NCBI GenBank assembly: GCA_934589525.1
Contig: CAKTOB010000001.1
Span: forward strand, 62,001-126,000
DNA: 64,000 nt
Source: an uncultured Oscillospiraceae bacterium
Lineage (GTDB): Bacteria; Bacillota; Clostridia; Oscillospirales; Oscillospiraceae
Reading direction: 5' to 3'
Of this stretch, positions 52,157 through 61,302 are shown in pieces. The translations under genes were made by a program, and so were the position numbers. The first letter of the stretch is position 1. Every line of letters begins with the position of its first letter. A model generated the notes under the pieces. That model was given only the letters and a program-made list of their open reading frames with translations. It searched no databases and had not been told where the DNA came from.

Positions 52157-53302
52157 ATGGCAGAAAATAAACGTGATTACTATGAGGTGCTGGGCGTTGA
52201 AAAGGGTGCCAGTGCCGATGATATAAAGAAAGCTTACCGGAAGCTGGCCATGAAGTACCATCCGGACCGGAACCCCGGGGATAAGGCCGCAGAGGAGAAG
52301 TTCAAGGAAGTGGGCGAGGCCTACGAGGTGCTGTCCGATGCGGACAAGCGCTCCAGGTATGATTCCTACGGCTTTGCGGGGGTAGACCCCAACTTTAACC
52401 CTGCCGCCGGTGCCGGCGGCTTCGGCGGCGGTTTTGGCGGCGGCTTTGGCGGCTTTGACTTTGGGGATATTTTCGGTGATTTCTTCGGCGGCGGTTCGTC
52501 CCGGGGCAATACCCAGAATGCCCCCCGCCGGGGTGAAAACGTCATGGCCCGGCTGGAGCTGACCTTTGAGGAAGCGGCCTTCGGTTGCGAGAAGGAGGTC
52601 AACGCCCCCAGGATCGAGAACTGCCCCAACTGTAAGGGCAGCGGCAGCGCCGACGGCGTGGTGGAGACCTGTTCCCGGTGCCACGGTACCGGTCAGGAGC
52701 GGGTGACCCAGAGCTTTATGGGCATGCAGATGCAGTCCACCACCACCTGTTCCCAGTGCGGCGGCCGGGGCAAGATCATCAAGACCCCCTGCACCACCTG
52801 TAAGGGCAAAGGCAAGGTCCGGAAGAACAACCGGGTCAAGGTCAAGATCCCCGCAGGCGTGGACAACGGCCAGACCGTCCGTGTCCGGGGGGAGGGCTGC
52901 GTAGGCTCCAACGGTGCCCCCAACGGCGATCTGCTGGTGGAGATCCGTGTCCGGCCCCATGATACCTTTGTGAGAAACGGCAACGACATCCTCTGCGCCG
53001 TGCCCATCAGCTTTACCCAGGCTGCCCTGGGCGCGGAGATCCAGGTGCCCACTCTGGAAGGAAACGTCAGCTACACCATCCCCGAGGGCACCCAGACCGG
53101 CAAGGAATTTATCATCCGGGATAAGGGCATCCCCGAGGTGGGCAATTCCCGCCGCCGGGGCAACCTCCGCTTCACCGTGGTGGTAGAGACCCCCACCAAG
53201 CTGACGAGAGAGCAGAAAGACCTGCTCCGCAAGCTGGACGGCTCCCTGGAAAAGAACAATTCCCCCAAGGGAAGAAGCTTCTTTGACAAGCTTTTCGACT
53301 GA
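52157..53302 (+). CDS. dnaJ: Chaperone DnaJ (Hsp40)
   Basis: The 381-residue protein has the J domain ([37 protein letters not shown] motif), a Gly/Phe-rich region, four CxxCxGxG-type zinc repeats ([32 protein letters not shown]) and the C-terminal client-binding domain. It stimulates DnaK ATPase and delivers substrates. The ribosome site GAGGTGA is right after repeat block 6. Confidence 0.97.
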   Translation: MAENKRDYYEVLGVEKGASADDIKKAYRKLAMKYHPDRNPGDKAAEEKFKEVGEAYEVLSDADKRSRYDSYGFAGVDPNFNPAAGAGGFGGGFGGGFGGFDFGDIFGDFFGGGSSRGNTQNAPRRGENVMARLELTFEEAAFGCEKEVNAPRIENCPNCKGSGSADGVVETCSRCHGTGQERVTQSFMGMQMQSTTTCSQCGGRGKIIKTPCTTCKGKGKVRKNNRVKVKIPAGVDNGQTVRVRGEGCVGSNGAPNGDLLVEIRVRPHDTFVRNGNDILCAVPISFTQAALGAEIQVPTLEGNVSYTIPEGTQTGKEFIIRDKGIPEVGNSRRRGNLRFTVVVETPTKLTREQKDLLRKLDGSLEKNNSPKGRSFFDKLFD

Positions 53303-53341
53303 AAAAAATGACGCAAGCTTTGTGCTTGCGTCATTTTTTTG
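53303..53341. terminator. Bidirectional terminator after dnaJ
   Basis: A stem AAAATGACGCAAGC/GCTTGCGTCATTTT with A-rich and T-rich flanks serves dnaJ and the convergent GGDEF gene. Confidence 0.9.
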
Positions 53342-53359
53342 TGAAAATGGAGATTGATG

Positions 53360-55027
53360 TCAGGTCGTGCGGGCTTTGTGGTGGGCCCGTTTTTCTTCGT
53401 ACATTTTGTTGTCCGCTTCCCGGAGTGCCGCGGTCAGATCCGGGCATTGGGGCTGCCAGACGATGCCGGTGGAGAAGCTGACGTTCTTTTCTTTGGCCCG
53501 TTCCATCAGGGTGTCGATCTCCCGGCGGAAGTCTTCCTCGGGGATGCCCTGGCGGATGACCACAAATTCGTCGCCGCCGATGCGGTAAGCCTGGCCGGGG
53601 AAGGTCTCTTCCAGGATCAGGGCGGTGTTGCGGATCAGCAGGTCTCCCGCGGCGTGGCCCAGATTGTCATTGGCCCATTTGAGGCCGTCCAGGTCCAGAT
53701 AGAGGATGCCCACCTGGTTCTGGCAATCCTTTGCCCAGTTTTTCAGGGTCAGGTTGTACCGGTTCCGGTTATACAGCCCCGTCAGCTGGTCGTGGAAGCT
53801 CATTTTTCGTAGAAATTCCTCTTCCTTTTTCTTCCGCAGGCTGTTGGTGACGAAGTATTGCAGGGAGGACAGTAGGGTCTCGTCCTCATAGTGCTGCTGG
53901 GGGTTGGCCACGCCCATAAAGCCGATGACCCGGCCCTGCTCCATGAGGGGGACCGTCAGCAGCCGCTGGATGCCCTGCTCTTTAATGAATCGGTAGTGGG
54001 GGGTACCCTTTTCCTGCTCGGCGTTGGCAATGTAGAATGTCCGGCCTTTCTGGAACTGCTTCATCCAGGTGGCGATCATACTCAGGGGCAGCTGCATGGA
54101 CTCCCCGGGCTTGGTGGCAAGGCAGGTCTTGCCGGGTCGGGATGCCTCGTAGGTATCCATCGCCACGGCTTCCCCAAAGTCGATTTCATAAATACAGGTC
54201 CGCTCCGCCTGGAAATACTCCTGGATGATCAGCAGCAGATCCCGGATGGCCTGGGAGGTCTCCTTGTCGGAGGACAGCTCCTGGACACAGCGGTTCAGGG
54301 TCTGGGCGATCTCCAGCCGCTGGGCCACCGTCGCCTTGTCCTCCTGGACCTGGCGCAGCTGGGCCTGCTGCTCCCGGTTGACGTTCAGGTAAATCAGCAG
54401 CATGGTAGCTCCCATGCTGAGGCTAATAAGAGACAGGCCATTGGAAAGAGTCTGGATCAGGACTGCGATCAGGGGCATCAGCAAATAGAAAATCATCACC
54501 GGGAACATCTCCCGGCTGACCCGCTCCCGATGCTGAACCAGCAACACCCCGTCCATCACAAGCCCTGCCACAGGAGCCAGTAGAACCAGGGCAAAGAAGC
54601 GTCCCCGGACATAGTTGTTCTGGTCATCGATGTAATAATAAAGATTTGTAAACTGGGAGACGATCACCAGCAGCATCCCCAGGCAGCAAACAAGCTCCAC
54701 CGCTTTTACAAGACGCAGCTTGGCCCGCTCCTGCACCGTCAGCAATGTGCAGCACAGATACCGGTGGAGCAGCAGCAGCACGAAATGGTTCAGCAGGAAG
54801 TCTCCCAGATTGCACAGCCAGACAACCCACCGGATCATATTCCCGGGGCGGCCCTGGTAATACCAGACGGCAGCCTCCAGGCCCAGCAGCAGGGCCGCGG
54901 AGGCCTGCATCCAGATGAGATTGTGTTTCTTTTCCCCGGGCGGGGCCTCCACCAGGGTGATGGCCGCAATGAGGCAGAACAGCGCCTCCCAGCCCAGCAG
55001 CATGATGTTTAAGTAGGGTAAAAGCAT
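53360..55027 (-). CDS. Membrane-bound GAF-GGDEF diguanylate cyclase
   Basis: The 555-residue protein has about seven N-terminal membrane helices (residues 1-215), a GAF domain (about 230-385) and a C-terminal GGDEF domain (FHDQLTGLYNRNRY; LYLDLDGLKWANDNLGHAAGDLL; YRIGGDEFVVIRQG). The intact GGDEF motif predicts c-di-GMP synthesis. The RxxD inhibitory site normally found just upstream is absent, so product feedback may be lacking. It is a single gene with GAGG upstream of ATG 55027. Confidence 0.9.
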   Translation of the reverse strand: MLLPYLNIMLLGWEALFCLIAAITLVEAPPGEKKHNLIWMQASAALLLGLEAAVWYYQGRPGNMIRWVVWLCNLGDFLLNHFVLLLLHRYLCCTLLTVQERAKLRLVKAVELVCCLGMLLVIVSQFTNLYYYIDDQNNYVRGRFFALVLLAPVAGLVMDGVLLVQHRERVSREMFPVMIFYLLMPLIAVLIQTLSNGLSLISLSMGATMLLIYLNVNREQQAQLRQVQEDKATVAQRLEIAQTLNRCVQELSSDKETSQAIRDLLLIIQEYFQAERTCIYEIDFGEAVAMDTYEASRPGKTCLATKPGESMQLPLSMIATWMKQFQKGRTFYIANAEQEKGTPHYRFIKEQGIQRLLTVPLMEQGRVIGFMGVANPQQHYEDETLLSSLQYFVTNSLRKKKEEEFLRKMSFHDQLTGLYNRNRYNLTLKNWAKDCQNQVGILYLDLDGLKWANDNLGHAAGDLLIRNTALILEETFPGQAYRIGGDEFVVIRQGIPEEDFRREIDTLMERAKEKNVSFSTGIVWQPQCPDLTAALREADNKMYEEKRAHHKARTT

Positions 55028-55088
55028 GGCATCCTCGTTTAGGTGATATTATGACAATATTATCACAGTTCGTCGCAGATTACAAGGA

Positions 55089-55130
55089 CAAAAATGGGGC
55101 TGGAAGCAAAAAAATTGCCGTCCAGCCCCA
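55089..55130 (-). terminator. Terminator of the ECF transporter operon
   Basis: TGGGGCTGGA pairs with TCCAGCCCCA on the minus strand across a T-rich loop, followed by TTTTTG. Confidence 0.75.
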
Positions 55131-55140
55131 AAGGGGTTGT

Positions 55141-55968
55141 TTAAGTAAAGGGATTATAGAATCTTCCGCCGTTTAAGAAGGTCAGCAGGAAGGACAGGGC
55201 CATAAGCCCCAGGCAGATGCCCATGGAGAGCTTGTCCCAGCGGGTGAAGGGTCGGGCGGCATACCAGGTGCGCTTGTCCTTTTTGCCGAAGCCCCGGAGC
55301 TCCATGGCGTTGGAAATGGTCTCGATGCGCTCCATAGAGCTGAGCACCAGGGGCACCAGAATGGCGCTGGCGGCCTTCAGCCGCTGGATGAGGCTGACCT
55401 TTTTGCTCATTTCCACGCCCCGGGCCTGCTGGGCCTGGGAAATCTCCCGGAACTCCCGCTGAATGTCCGGAATATACCGCAGGGCCAGGGACACGGAATA
55501 GCTGATGCGGTAGCTGACCCCGATCTTATTCAGGGAGGCGGCAAATTCCGAAGGGTTGGTGGTGCAGACGAACAGCAGCACAACGGGAATGGTGCAGGCG
55601 TTTTTCAGCACCACATTCAGGTGGTAAAACAGCTGCTCCGCCGTCAGGGTATAGGGCCCGGCGATGTGAAAAAGGGGCGTGGTGCTGCCGTAGAGCTTGG
55701 GGCCGTGGTTGGGGCTGAACAGGAAAATCAGGATGTTATTCATCAGAATGTACACCAGCATTAACCCCACCACAAAGGACACGTCCTTGAGCTTTAACTG
55801 GGCCTTGTAGAACAGGTAAAAGGCCAGCACCGTCAGGGCCAGCAGCAAGGGGGTATAGAAGCTGGTCATGGCCGCCACGCTCCAGGCAAGCAAGCATACC
55901 AGCTTGCTTGCACCGGTCAAACGGTGGATGGGAGAGGGCCGGTCGATATAGTTAAAAAGATTGGTCAT
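55141..55968 (-). CDS. ecfT: ECF transporter transmembrane (T) protein
   Basis: The 275-residue membrane protein has four to five helices and the EcfT/CbiQ coupling motifs with Ala-Arg-Gly (ISQAQQARGVEM and SSMERIETISNAMELRGFGKKDKRT). It couples the ATPases to a substrate-binding S protein. It overlaps the ATPase gene by 4 bases. Confidence 0.92.
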   Translation of the reverse strand: MTNLFNYIDRPSPIHRLTGASKLVCLLAWSVAAMTSFYTPLLLALTVLAFYLFYKAQLKLKDVSFVVGLMLVYILMNNILIFLFSPNHGPKLYGSTTPLFHIAGPYTLTAEQLFYHLNVVLKNACTIPVVLLFVCTTNPSEFAASLNKIGVSYRISYSVSLALRYIPDIQREFREISQAQQARGVEMSKKVSLIQRLKAASAILVPLVLSSMERIETISNAMELRGFGKKDKRTWYAARPFTRWDKLSMGICLGLMALSFLLTFLNGGRFYNPFT

Positions 55969-57677
55969 GGTCTTCGTCCCTCCCGGTCCCGGGCGATGAA
56001 GCGGCGGGTAAATTCCTCCGGCCGGTCAATGCCGCATAGGGCCGCCAGATGGTACAGGGAAGTTTCCTTCAGGTTGGCCCGGGCAACAATTTCCGGGCTG
56101 TTCAGCACCTGGGCCGCGGAGGCATCCGCCAGAATGGCCCCGTCGTGGAAGACGATGGCCCGGGGGGTGTATTCCAGCATCAGGTGCATGTCGTGGGTGA
56201 TGAGCACCACGGTGGTGCCCGATTGGTTCAGCTCCCGCAAAAAGTCCATGATCTGGGTATAGTGGGCCAGATCCTGTCCTGCGGTGGGCTCGTCCAAAAG
56301 GATCATTTCCGGCTCCAATACCAGGATGGAGGCGATGGTCACCCGCTTTTTCTGGCCGTAGCTCAGGGCGGATACGGGCCAGTTCCGGAAAGGATACAGG
56401 CCGCAGGTTTGCAGGGCCGCCTCCACCCGGAGCCTTACCTGGTCCTCCGGCACGTTCCGGTTCCGCAGGCCCAGGGCCACCTCGTCAAAAATCTGGGTTT
56501 TGGAGATCATCTGGTTGGGGTTTTGCATGACGTAGCCAATGAGGTCCGCCCGCTCTTTGATGCTCAGCGCCGTTAAATCCCGGCCCTCCAGGGAAAGCGC
56601 GCCGCTTTGGGCGGTCTCAAATCCGCAGAGCACCTTGGAGAAGGTGGATTTGCCCGCCCCGTTGGTGCCCACGATGCTGACCATCTCTCCTTTTCGGATG
56701 GAGGTGGAGATGTTTTTCAGCACCGGACGGCCGGGGTGATAGGAAAAGCACAGGTTTTCTACATTCAAAAGTTCCGGCTTTTCCGCTTCCTGCCCGGGCT
56801 CCGGCAGCCGGTGGTACCACTGGACCACCTGGTCCCGCTGCTCCTGGGAAAGGGTCAATTCCGGCAGAAAGGCCGGGTGATTCTCCTTGGTAAGGGATAC
56901 CCCGGCGTACTTGAGGGCCGTGACGTACAGCGGCTCCCGGATGCCGCTGCGGGGCAGCAGATCCGTACACAGCAGGGTATCCGGGTCGCCGTCATAGAGG
57001 ATGCGGCCCTCGCCCATGAGGACGATGCGATCCACTTTCCGGTGGAGCACATCCTCCAGCCGGTGCTCGATGATGATGACGGCGCAGCCGGTTTTTTTCT
57101 GAATTTCGTCGATAAGCTCCACGGCCTTTTTGCCTGTGGCCGGGTCCAGGTTGGCCAGGGGCTCGTCAAAGAGCAGCACATCCACGCCGCTGACCATGAC
57201 ACCACCCAGGGCCACCCGCTGCTTCTGGCCGCCGGAAATCTCCTGGGGGGCATTGCCCAGAACCTTTTCAACGTCTACCACCTGGGCGATCTCCGTCACC
57301 AGGTTTTTCATTTTGTCCTGGGGCATTTCATCGTTTTCCAGGGCAAAGGCCAGGTCCTCCGCCACCGTCAGGCCAATAAACTGGCCGTCAGAGTCCTGCA
57401 GCACCGTGCCCACTACCTGGGACAGGTCAAAGAGGCTGAGCGTCTTGGCATCCTTGCCCCCCACGGTCAAAGTGCCCGTAGAGCGGCCGGGGTAAGAATT
57501 GGGGATCAGGCCATTGATGCAATGGGCCAGGGTGGATTTGCCGCAGCCCGAGGGCCCGGCGATCAGTACCTTTTCGCCCTTGGAAATGGTCAGGTCAATA
57601 TCATACAGCGTGGGCTCCGCCTGGGCGGTATATTGAAAGCCAAAGTGCGCAAAGGAAATAATGGGTTGGTTTTCCAC
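55965..57677 (-). CDS. ECF transporter ATPase, two ATPase domains fused
   Basis: The 570-residue protein contains two complete ABC ATPase domains: domain 1 (about 5-230; AGPSGCGKST, EISGGQKQRVALGG, VLLFDEPLANLD, IIIEHRLEDV) and domain 2 (about 300-530; VGTNGAGKST, SALSYGQKKRVTIAS, MILLDEPTAGQD, LITHDMHLML). This corresponds to EcfA1-EcfA2 joined in one chain. I start it at GTG 57677: AAAGGAGG is 7 bases upstream, whereas the in-frame ATG at 57704 lies before that site. Confidence 0.9.
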   Translation of the reverse strand: MENQPIISFAHFGFQYTAQAEPTLYDIDLTISKGEKVLIAGPSGCGKSTLAHCINGLIPNSYPGRSTGTLTVGGKDAKTLSLFDLSQVVGTVLQDSDGQFIGLTVAEDLAFALENDEMPQDKMKNLVTEIAQVVDVEKVLGNAPQEISGGQKQRVALGGVMVSGVDVLLFDEPLANLDPATGKKAVELIDEIQKKTGCAVIIIEHRLEDVLHRKVDRIVLMGEGRILYDGDPDTLLCTDLLPRSGIREPLYVTALKYAGVSLTKENHPAFLPELTLSQEQRDQVVQWYHRLPEPGQEAEKPELLNVENLCFSYHPGRPVLKNISTSIRKGEMVSIVGTNGAGKSTFSKVLCGFETAQSGALSLEGRDLTALSIKERADLIGYVMQNPNQMISKTQIFDEVALGLRNRNVPEDQVRLRVEAALQTCGLYPFRNWPVSALSYGQKKRVTIASILVLEPEMILLDEPTAGQDLAHYTQIMDFLRELNQSGTTVVLITHDMHLMLEYTPRAIVFHDGAILADASAAQVLNSPEIVARANLKETSLYHLAALCGIDRPEEFTRRFIARDREGRRP

Positions 57678-57746
57678 CAGAAAACCTCCTTTCCAAAGTT
57701 CCATCCGCCAAAGGGAAGAGTCTTCCCTCTCGCGGACGGGGCGTTG

Positions 57747-58410
57747 GGTTTAGTTGACAGTGAACAGTTGACAGTTGACAGTTTTTCTCGAATTGACAAT
57801 GGACAATTGACAATTGACAATTTTGGGGGGACGGACGTTTCAGGAATATGTCGGTTAGAAAATGCAACCATCAGCGAAACCGTAGGGAACGGCCTATGTG
57901 CCGTTCCGCACGTGAAAGGACGGAACTGTTACCGATAAAAACCATCCACGTCTCCCCATTGTGTCATTCCGACCGTAGCGCAAGCGGAGTGGAGGAATCC
58001 ACCACGTGGCAGAAAAGTACCAACACAAGGTAAAATTTGCTACTTGAGTAGATTCCTCGACTCACATTCGTTCGCTCGGAATAACATGTCGGAGAGTGGT
58101 TCCGGTTGTCCGCACGGGTTATAACTGCAACGTGGCGGAACGGCACATAGGCCGTTCCCTACGGTGAGACTCGGTAGGTCTACCTCTACGCCCGTTGTTT
58201 CGACAATAACGAACGCCGTACCGCCCCTTATTCTGGCAGGCCGCAGGCCCTTGCCTCTCCCTTTGGGAGAGGTGGCCGAGCGTTAGCGAGGACGGAGAGG
58301 GTACACGCTTATGATACACGTTCTCATTCAATAAACGCTGCAAGGCCCTCTCAGTCTCGGCTGCGCCGAGCCAGCTCTCCCAGAGGGAGAGCCAAGGGGC
58401 TGCGCCCTTT
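57747..58410. repeat. Mosaic intergenic repeat block 7, inside the ECF operon
   Basis: TTGACAG/TTGACAA heptads (57750-57820), core GTAGGGAACGGCC...CCGTTCC (57882-57911), the TGTCATTCCGACC near-palindrome (57962-58086), an inverted first core (58136-58162), then a different pair: CCTCTCCCTTTGGGAGAGG (58252-58270) and GCTCTCCCAGAGGGAGAGC (58372-58391) with flanking GGCTGCGCCGAGCC. It separates the S-component gene from the ATPase gene by about 740 bases. No gene is credible inside. Confidence 0.8.
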
Positions 58411-58415
58411 TGTTT

Positions 58416-58964
58416 TTACTCCTTGGTCAGGCTGCCGGCCTTGGTTTTGGTGGAGGCGTAGGCCACGCACAAAAGGCTTCCCACGATGGCGGTGGTGACA
58501 GCGTTGGCAACACCGGCAAGCAGGCCCTGGGCCAGGAGCTTGTCCCAAGGCTCGCCCATCATGTAAACGTCCAGAACGGGGGCCACCAGGAACCAGCACA
58601 GCAGGTTCGAGACCACCTGGGCAATGTTGAACTTTACCAGGCCCTTCTTGCCCATGTCGGCTTCGTCCATCTTGAGGACCTTGGTGCTCAGTCCCATCAG
58701 CAGACCGAACACGCCGGAAGCGATGACCCAGCTCCACCAGATGCCCCAGCCGTAGCTGAAGTCAATGAGGGCGTGGCCGATGAGGCCGATGAGGGCACCG
58801 GCCACAGGGCCGTAGACCACGGCCATAAAGGCCAGAAGGCCATACTGGGTGGCGATATTGGTGTTGGGCACCGGGCTGGGAATGGCCACGAACCGGCCCA
58901 GCACAAAGAACAGGGCTGCGCCGATGCCGATGGCAACGATGGTTTTGACAGAGAACTTCTTCAT
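58416..58964 (-). CDS. ECF transporter substrate-binding (S) protein, UPF0397-like
   Basis: The 182-residue membrane protein has five or six helices and the UPF0397 pattern: MKKFSVKTIVAIGIGAALFFVLGRF, YGPVAGALIGLIGHALIDFSYGWGIWWSWVIASGVFGLLMGL. It confers specificity on the ECF module. The substrate of this family is not established; the upstream SAM hydrolase hints at a SAM-derived compound or nucleoside. GGAGG precedes the ATG. Confidence 0.88.
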   Translation of the reverse strand: MKKFSVKTIVAIGIGAALFFVLGRFVAIPSPVPNTNIATQYGLLAFMAVVYGPVAGALIGLIGHALIDFSYGWGIWWSWVIASGVFGLLMGLSTKVLKMDEADMGKKGLVKFNIAQVVSNLLCWFLVAPVLDVYMMGEPWDKLLAQGLLAGVANAVTTAIVGSLLCVAYASTKTKAGSLTKE

Positions 58965-59021
58965 AATTCTACCTCCATAAGTTTATATCGTTCACATCCA
59001 AAGATGGGAAACGCAAGGGGC

Positions 59022-59864
59022 TTACATTTTGAACACTTCCATGCGGATGCGCCAGGAGTTGCCGGTGCCGATGTTGTAGGCCCGGGCAAAGGAGCCTTGG
59101 TTGATGGCCACGGCCATGCAGTCCAGGCTGTTGACATAGGCCAGGGCCTCACCGATGTATACGTCCGCAAAGCTTCTGGCGTAGAGAATGATGTTGCGGT
59201 ACACCGTCCGGGTGTCGTTTTCAATGGTGATGCTCAGCCGGTCGCCGTATTGGGCCCCGGTCTTCAGGAACAGCTCCCGGGGAATGTTGGTCCACAGAGA
59301 GCCGAAGCGCACGTCCAGCACGTCCACCGTGCCGCAGACCGCCTTGCCCTCCAAATAGGGCTCCACCACCGGCAGCTGGGTCAGGCTCTCCGGGGAAATT
59401 TCCGGGCCTACCTCCTGGAACGAAATCACGCCGGAAGCAAGTCTTGCCCCAGTGTAGGCGTAAACGTCCCGGCCATGGAAGGTGTAGCTTTCCCCGGAAT
59501 TGGGCAGGCGGTTCACCTTTTCATCGATCTGGCGGACCTCCGTCACGCCGTCCAGGCGGAGAATGTGGGTCAGGGTGCCGTTGTCCGGGGTGACCACATA
59601 TTTTCCGGACCGGGTCCTGGCCACCACGCTGCGGCGGTCGGTGCCCACCCCCGGGTCTACCACGGAGACAAACACCGTGTCCTCCGGCCAATAGGAAATG
59701 GTCTGGATCAGCCGATAGCTGGCTTCCCAGATGGAATAGGGCGTAATATCATGGGTCAGGTCGTGGATTTTGAGCTCCGGGCTGACGCAGTAAGCAACGC
59801 CGTACATGGCGCTGACCGCCCCGTCCACCAGGCCAAAATCAGACTGAAATACCAAAGGCTTCAT
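59022..59864 (-). CDS. S-adenosyl-L-methionine hydrolase (adenosine-forming), DUF62 family
   Basis: The 280-residue protein begins FQSDFGLVDGAVSAMYGV and has IHDLTHDITPYSIWEASYRL, VFVSVVDPGVGTDRR and TPDNGTLTHIL, the conserved substrate-site motifs of the SAM hydroxide adenosyltransferase/fluorinase fold. It should convert SAM and water to adenosine and methionine. It leads the operon with the S protein (57-base gap) and, beyond the repeat block, the ECF ATPase and T protein. AAGGAGGG precedes the start. Confidence 0.92.
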   Translation of the reverse strand: MKPLVFQSDFGLVDGAVSAMYGVAYCVSPELKIHDLTHDITPYSIWEASYRLIQTISYWPEDTVFVSVVDPGVGTDRRSVVARTRSGKYVVTPDNGTLTHILRLDGVTEVRQIDEKVNRLPNSGESYTFHGRDVYAYTGARLASGVISFQEVGPEISPESLTQLPVVEPYLEGKAVCGTVDVLDVRFGSLWTNIPRELFLKTGAQYGDRLSITIENDTRTVYRNIILYARSFADVYIGEALAYVNSLDCMAVAINQGSFARAYNIGTGNSWRIRMEVFKM

Positions 59865-59893
59865 TAAAAATTCCCTCCTTCTTCACGGTGTCT

Positions 59894-59922
59894 ATCATAG
59901 CCCAGGACCTGTGAAAAGTCAA
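59894..59922 (-). promoter_or_regulatory. Promoter of the SAM hydrolase/ECF operon
   Basis: On the minus strand TTGACT (59917-59922), 17 bases, TATGAT (59894-59899). Confidence 0.75.
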
Positions 59923-59942
59923 CGTGTTTTCACCCAAAAGGG

Positions 59943-59971
59943 TTGACAACACCCTTTCCCGGGGCTATATT
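59943..59971 (+). promoter_or_regulatory. Promoter of the flavodoxin gene
   Basis: TTGACA (59943-59948), 17 bases, TATATT (59966-59971), back to back with the SAM hydrolase promoter 20 bases away. Confidence 0.75.
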
Positions 59972-60001
59972 TGTTCCATATAAATCAAAGGAGACGGTCC
60001 C

Positions 60002-60508
60002 ATGGATCAAGAACGCTATTCCATTATCTTTTCCAGTGCTACCGGCAATACAAAGCTGCTGGCCGAAACCGTTCACCAGGCCCTGCCCCGGGAACAATGC
60101 GCCTATTTTGGCCCCTGGAACCGGGAAATCCCGGAGATCCCGGTGGTCTATGTGGGCTTCTGGACCGACAAAGGGAACGCAGATCCCGACACCCTGGCGC
60201 TACTGAAAGAGCTGCGGAACAAAAAGGTCTTTCTCTTCGGCACCGCAGGCTTCGGGGAGAGCCCGGCCTATTTTGAAAGGGTCCTTGGGAATGTCCGGAC
60301 TGCGCTGGATGAAAGCAATCAGGTCATCGGGGAATACATGTGCCAGGGCAAAATGCCCCAGGCCGTCAAAGACCGGTATCTTAAAATGAAAGCCCAGCCG
60401 GAGCATCCCCAGAACGTGGACGCCCTCATTGCAAACTTTGACCGTGCCCTGTCCCACCCGGACAAAGAAGATCTGGAAAAGCTGCGGCAAACGGTGCAGA
60501 CGCTTTAA
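60002..60508 (+). CDS. Flavodoxin-family protein
   Basis: The 168-residue protein has the flavodoxin FMN-phosphate loop (IIFSSATGNTKLLAETV) and alternating strands (VVYVGFWTDKGNADPDTLALLKEL; KVFLFGTAGFGESPAYFERVL). It resembles the flavodoxin-like proteins found near bilirubin reductase (BilS), but no reductase is nearby, so I only call the family. It is a single gene between strong promoter and terminator signals. Confidence 0.85.
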   Translation: MDQERYSIIFSSATGNTKLLAETVHQALPREQCAYFGPWNREIPEIPVVYVGFWTDKGNADPDTLALLKELRNKKVFLFGTAGFGESPAYFERVLGNVRTALDESNQVIGEYMCQGKMPQAVKDRYLKMKAQPEHPQNVDALIANFDRALSHPDKEDLEKLRQTVQTL

Positions 60509-60518
60509 CGAATTTCAT

Positions 60519-60563
60519 ACCGCCGGAGGCTCTTTTTCTCAGGAGAACTCCGGCGGTTTTTTT
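60519..60563 (+). terminator. Terminator of the flavodoxin gene
   Basis: ACCGCCGGAG (60519-60528) pairs with CTCCGGCGGT (60548-60557), followed by seven T residues. Confidence 0.9.
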
Positions 60564-60651
60564 AAATTACAACGTTGTTTACATTTTGTCAGTATTTCTT
60601 TTAGGAAAAATGTGGTAGACTAGAATGTAATAACATACAAGGAGCGAACAC

Positions 60652-61284
60652 ATGAAACAGTGTGTGATTTTTTGTGCGGCGGGCTTTGACGGGCTTCTGG
60701 TGCCTTTGACGGGGCGGGAGCTGGTGATTGCCGCCGACGGCGGGCTGCGGTATACCCAGGCCCTGGGGATCTCGCCCCAGGCCATTATCGGGGACTTTGA
60801 TTCCCTCCACTATGTGCCCCAGGGAGCAGAGGTCTTCCCGGTGGAAAAGGACGATACGGACAGTATGCTGGCCGTGAAGTTAGGACTTTCCAGAGGCTAT
60901 AAGCGTTTTCTTCTCTACGGGGCCATGGACGGGGAGCGGCTGGACCATACGGTGGCCAACTACCAGCTGCTATCCTTTCTGGCTGACCGCAGGGCCCGGG
61001 GGGTGCTGGTGGGAAACCGGTTTTGCGCCACCGTCATTAAAAACGGCGGTCTCCGCTTCCCCGGCGGGAAAGAGGGGGACATCTCCGTGTTCTGCATGGG
61101 AAGGGACGCCCGGGGCGTAAACATCCGGGGGCTTTACTACACCCTGGAAAACGGCACCCTTACCAGCGGCTTTCCCCTGGGGGTCAGCAATCATTTTACC
61201 CAGGCCCCTGCCAGCATTTCCGTGGAAGACGGCAGCCTTCTGATCCTGTGGCGCAGAGCCGCGGGGCTGCCGGAATATGTATAA
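60652..61284 (+). CDS. thiN: Thiamine diphosphokinase
   Basis: The 210-residue protein matches thiamine pyrophosphokinase: VIAADGGLRYTQALGISPQAIIGDFDSL, VEKDDTDSMLAVKLGLSRGYKRFLLYGAMDGERLDHTVANYQLL, and the C-terminal thiamine-binding strands. It makes thiamine diphosphate, the cofactor used by the transketolase in this window. The gene stands 18 bases before the P-type ATPase gene, so the two may share a transcript. I see no TPP riboswitch upstream. Confidence 0.92.
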   Translation: MKQCVIFCAAGFDGLLVPLTGRELVIAADGGLRYTQALGISPQAIIGDFDSLHYVPQGAEVFPVEKDDTDSMLAVKLGLSRGYKRFLLYGAMDGERLDHTVANYQLLSFLADRRARGVLVGNRFCATVIKNGGLRFPGGKEGDISVFCMGRDARGVNIRGLYYTLENGTLTSGFPLGVSNHFTQAPASISVEDGSLLILWRRAAGLPEYV

Positions 61285-61302
61285 AGAGAGGAATGGCGCA
61301 CC

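Noticed and set aside
60564..60651. TPP riboswitch before thiN
   Set aside because: Only about 90 bases are available and none of the conserved thi-box sequence is visible.
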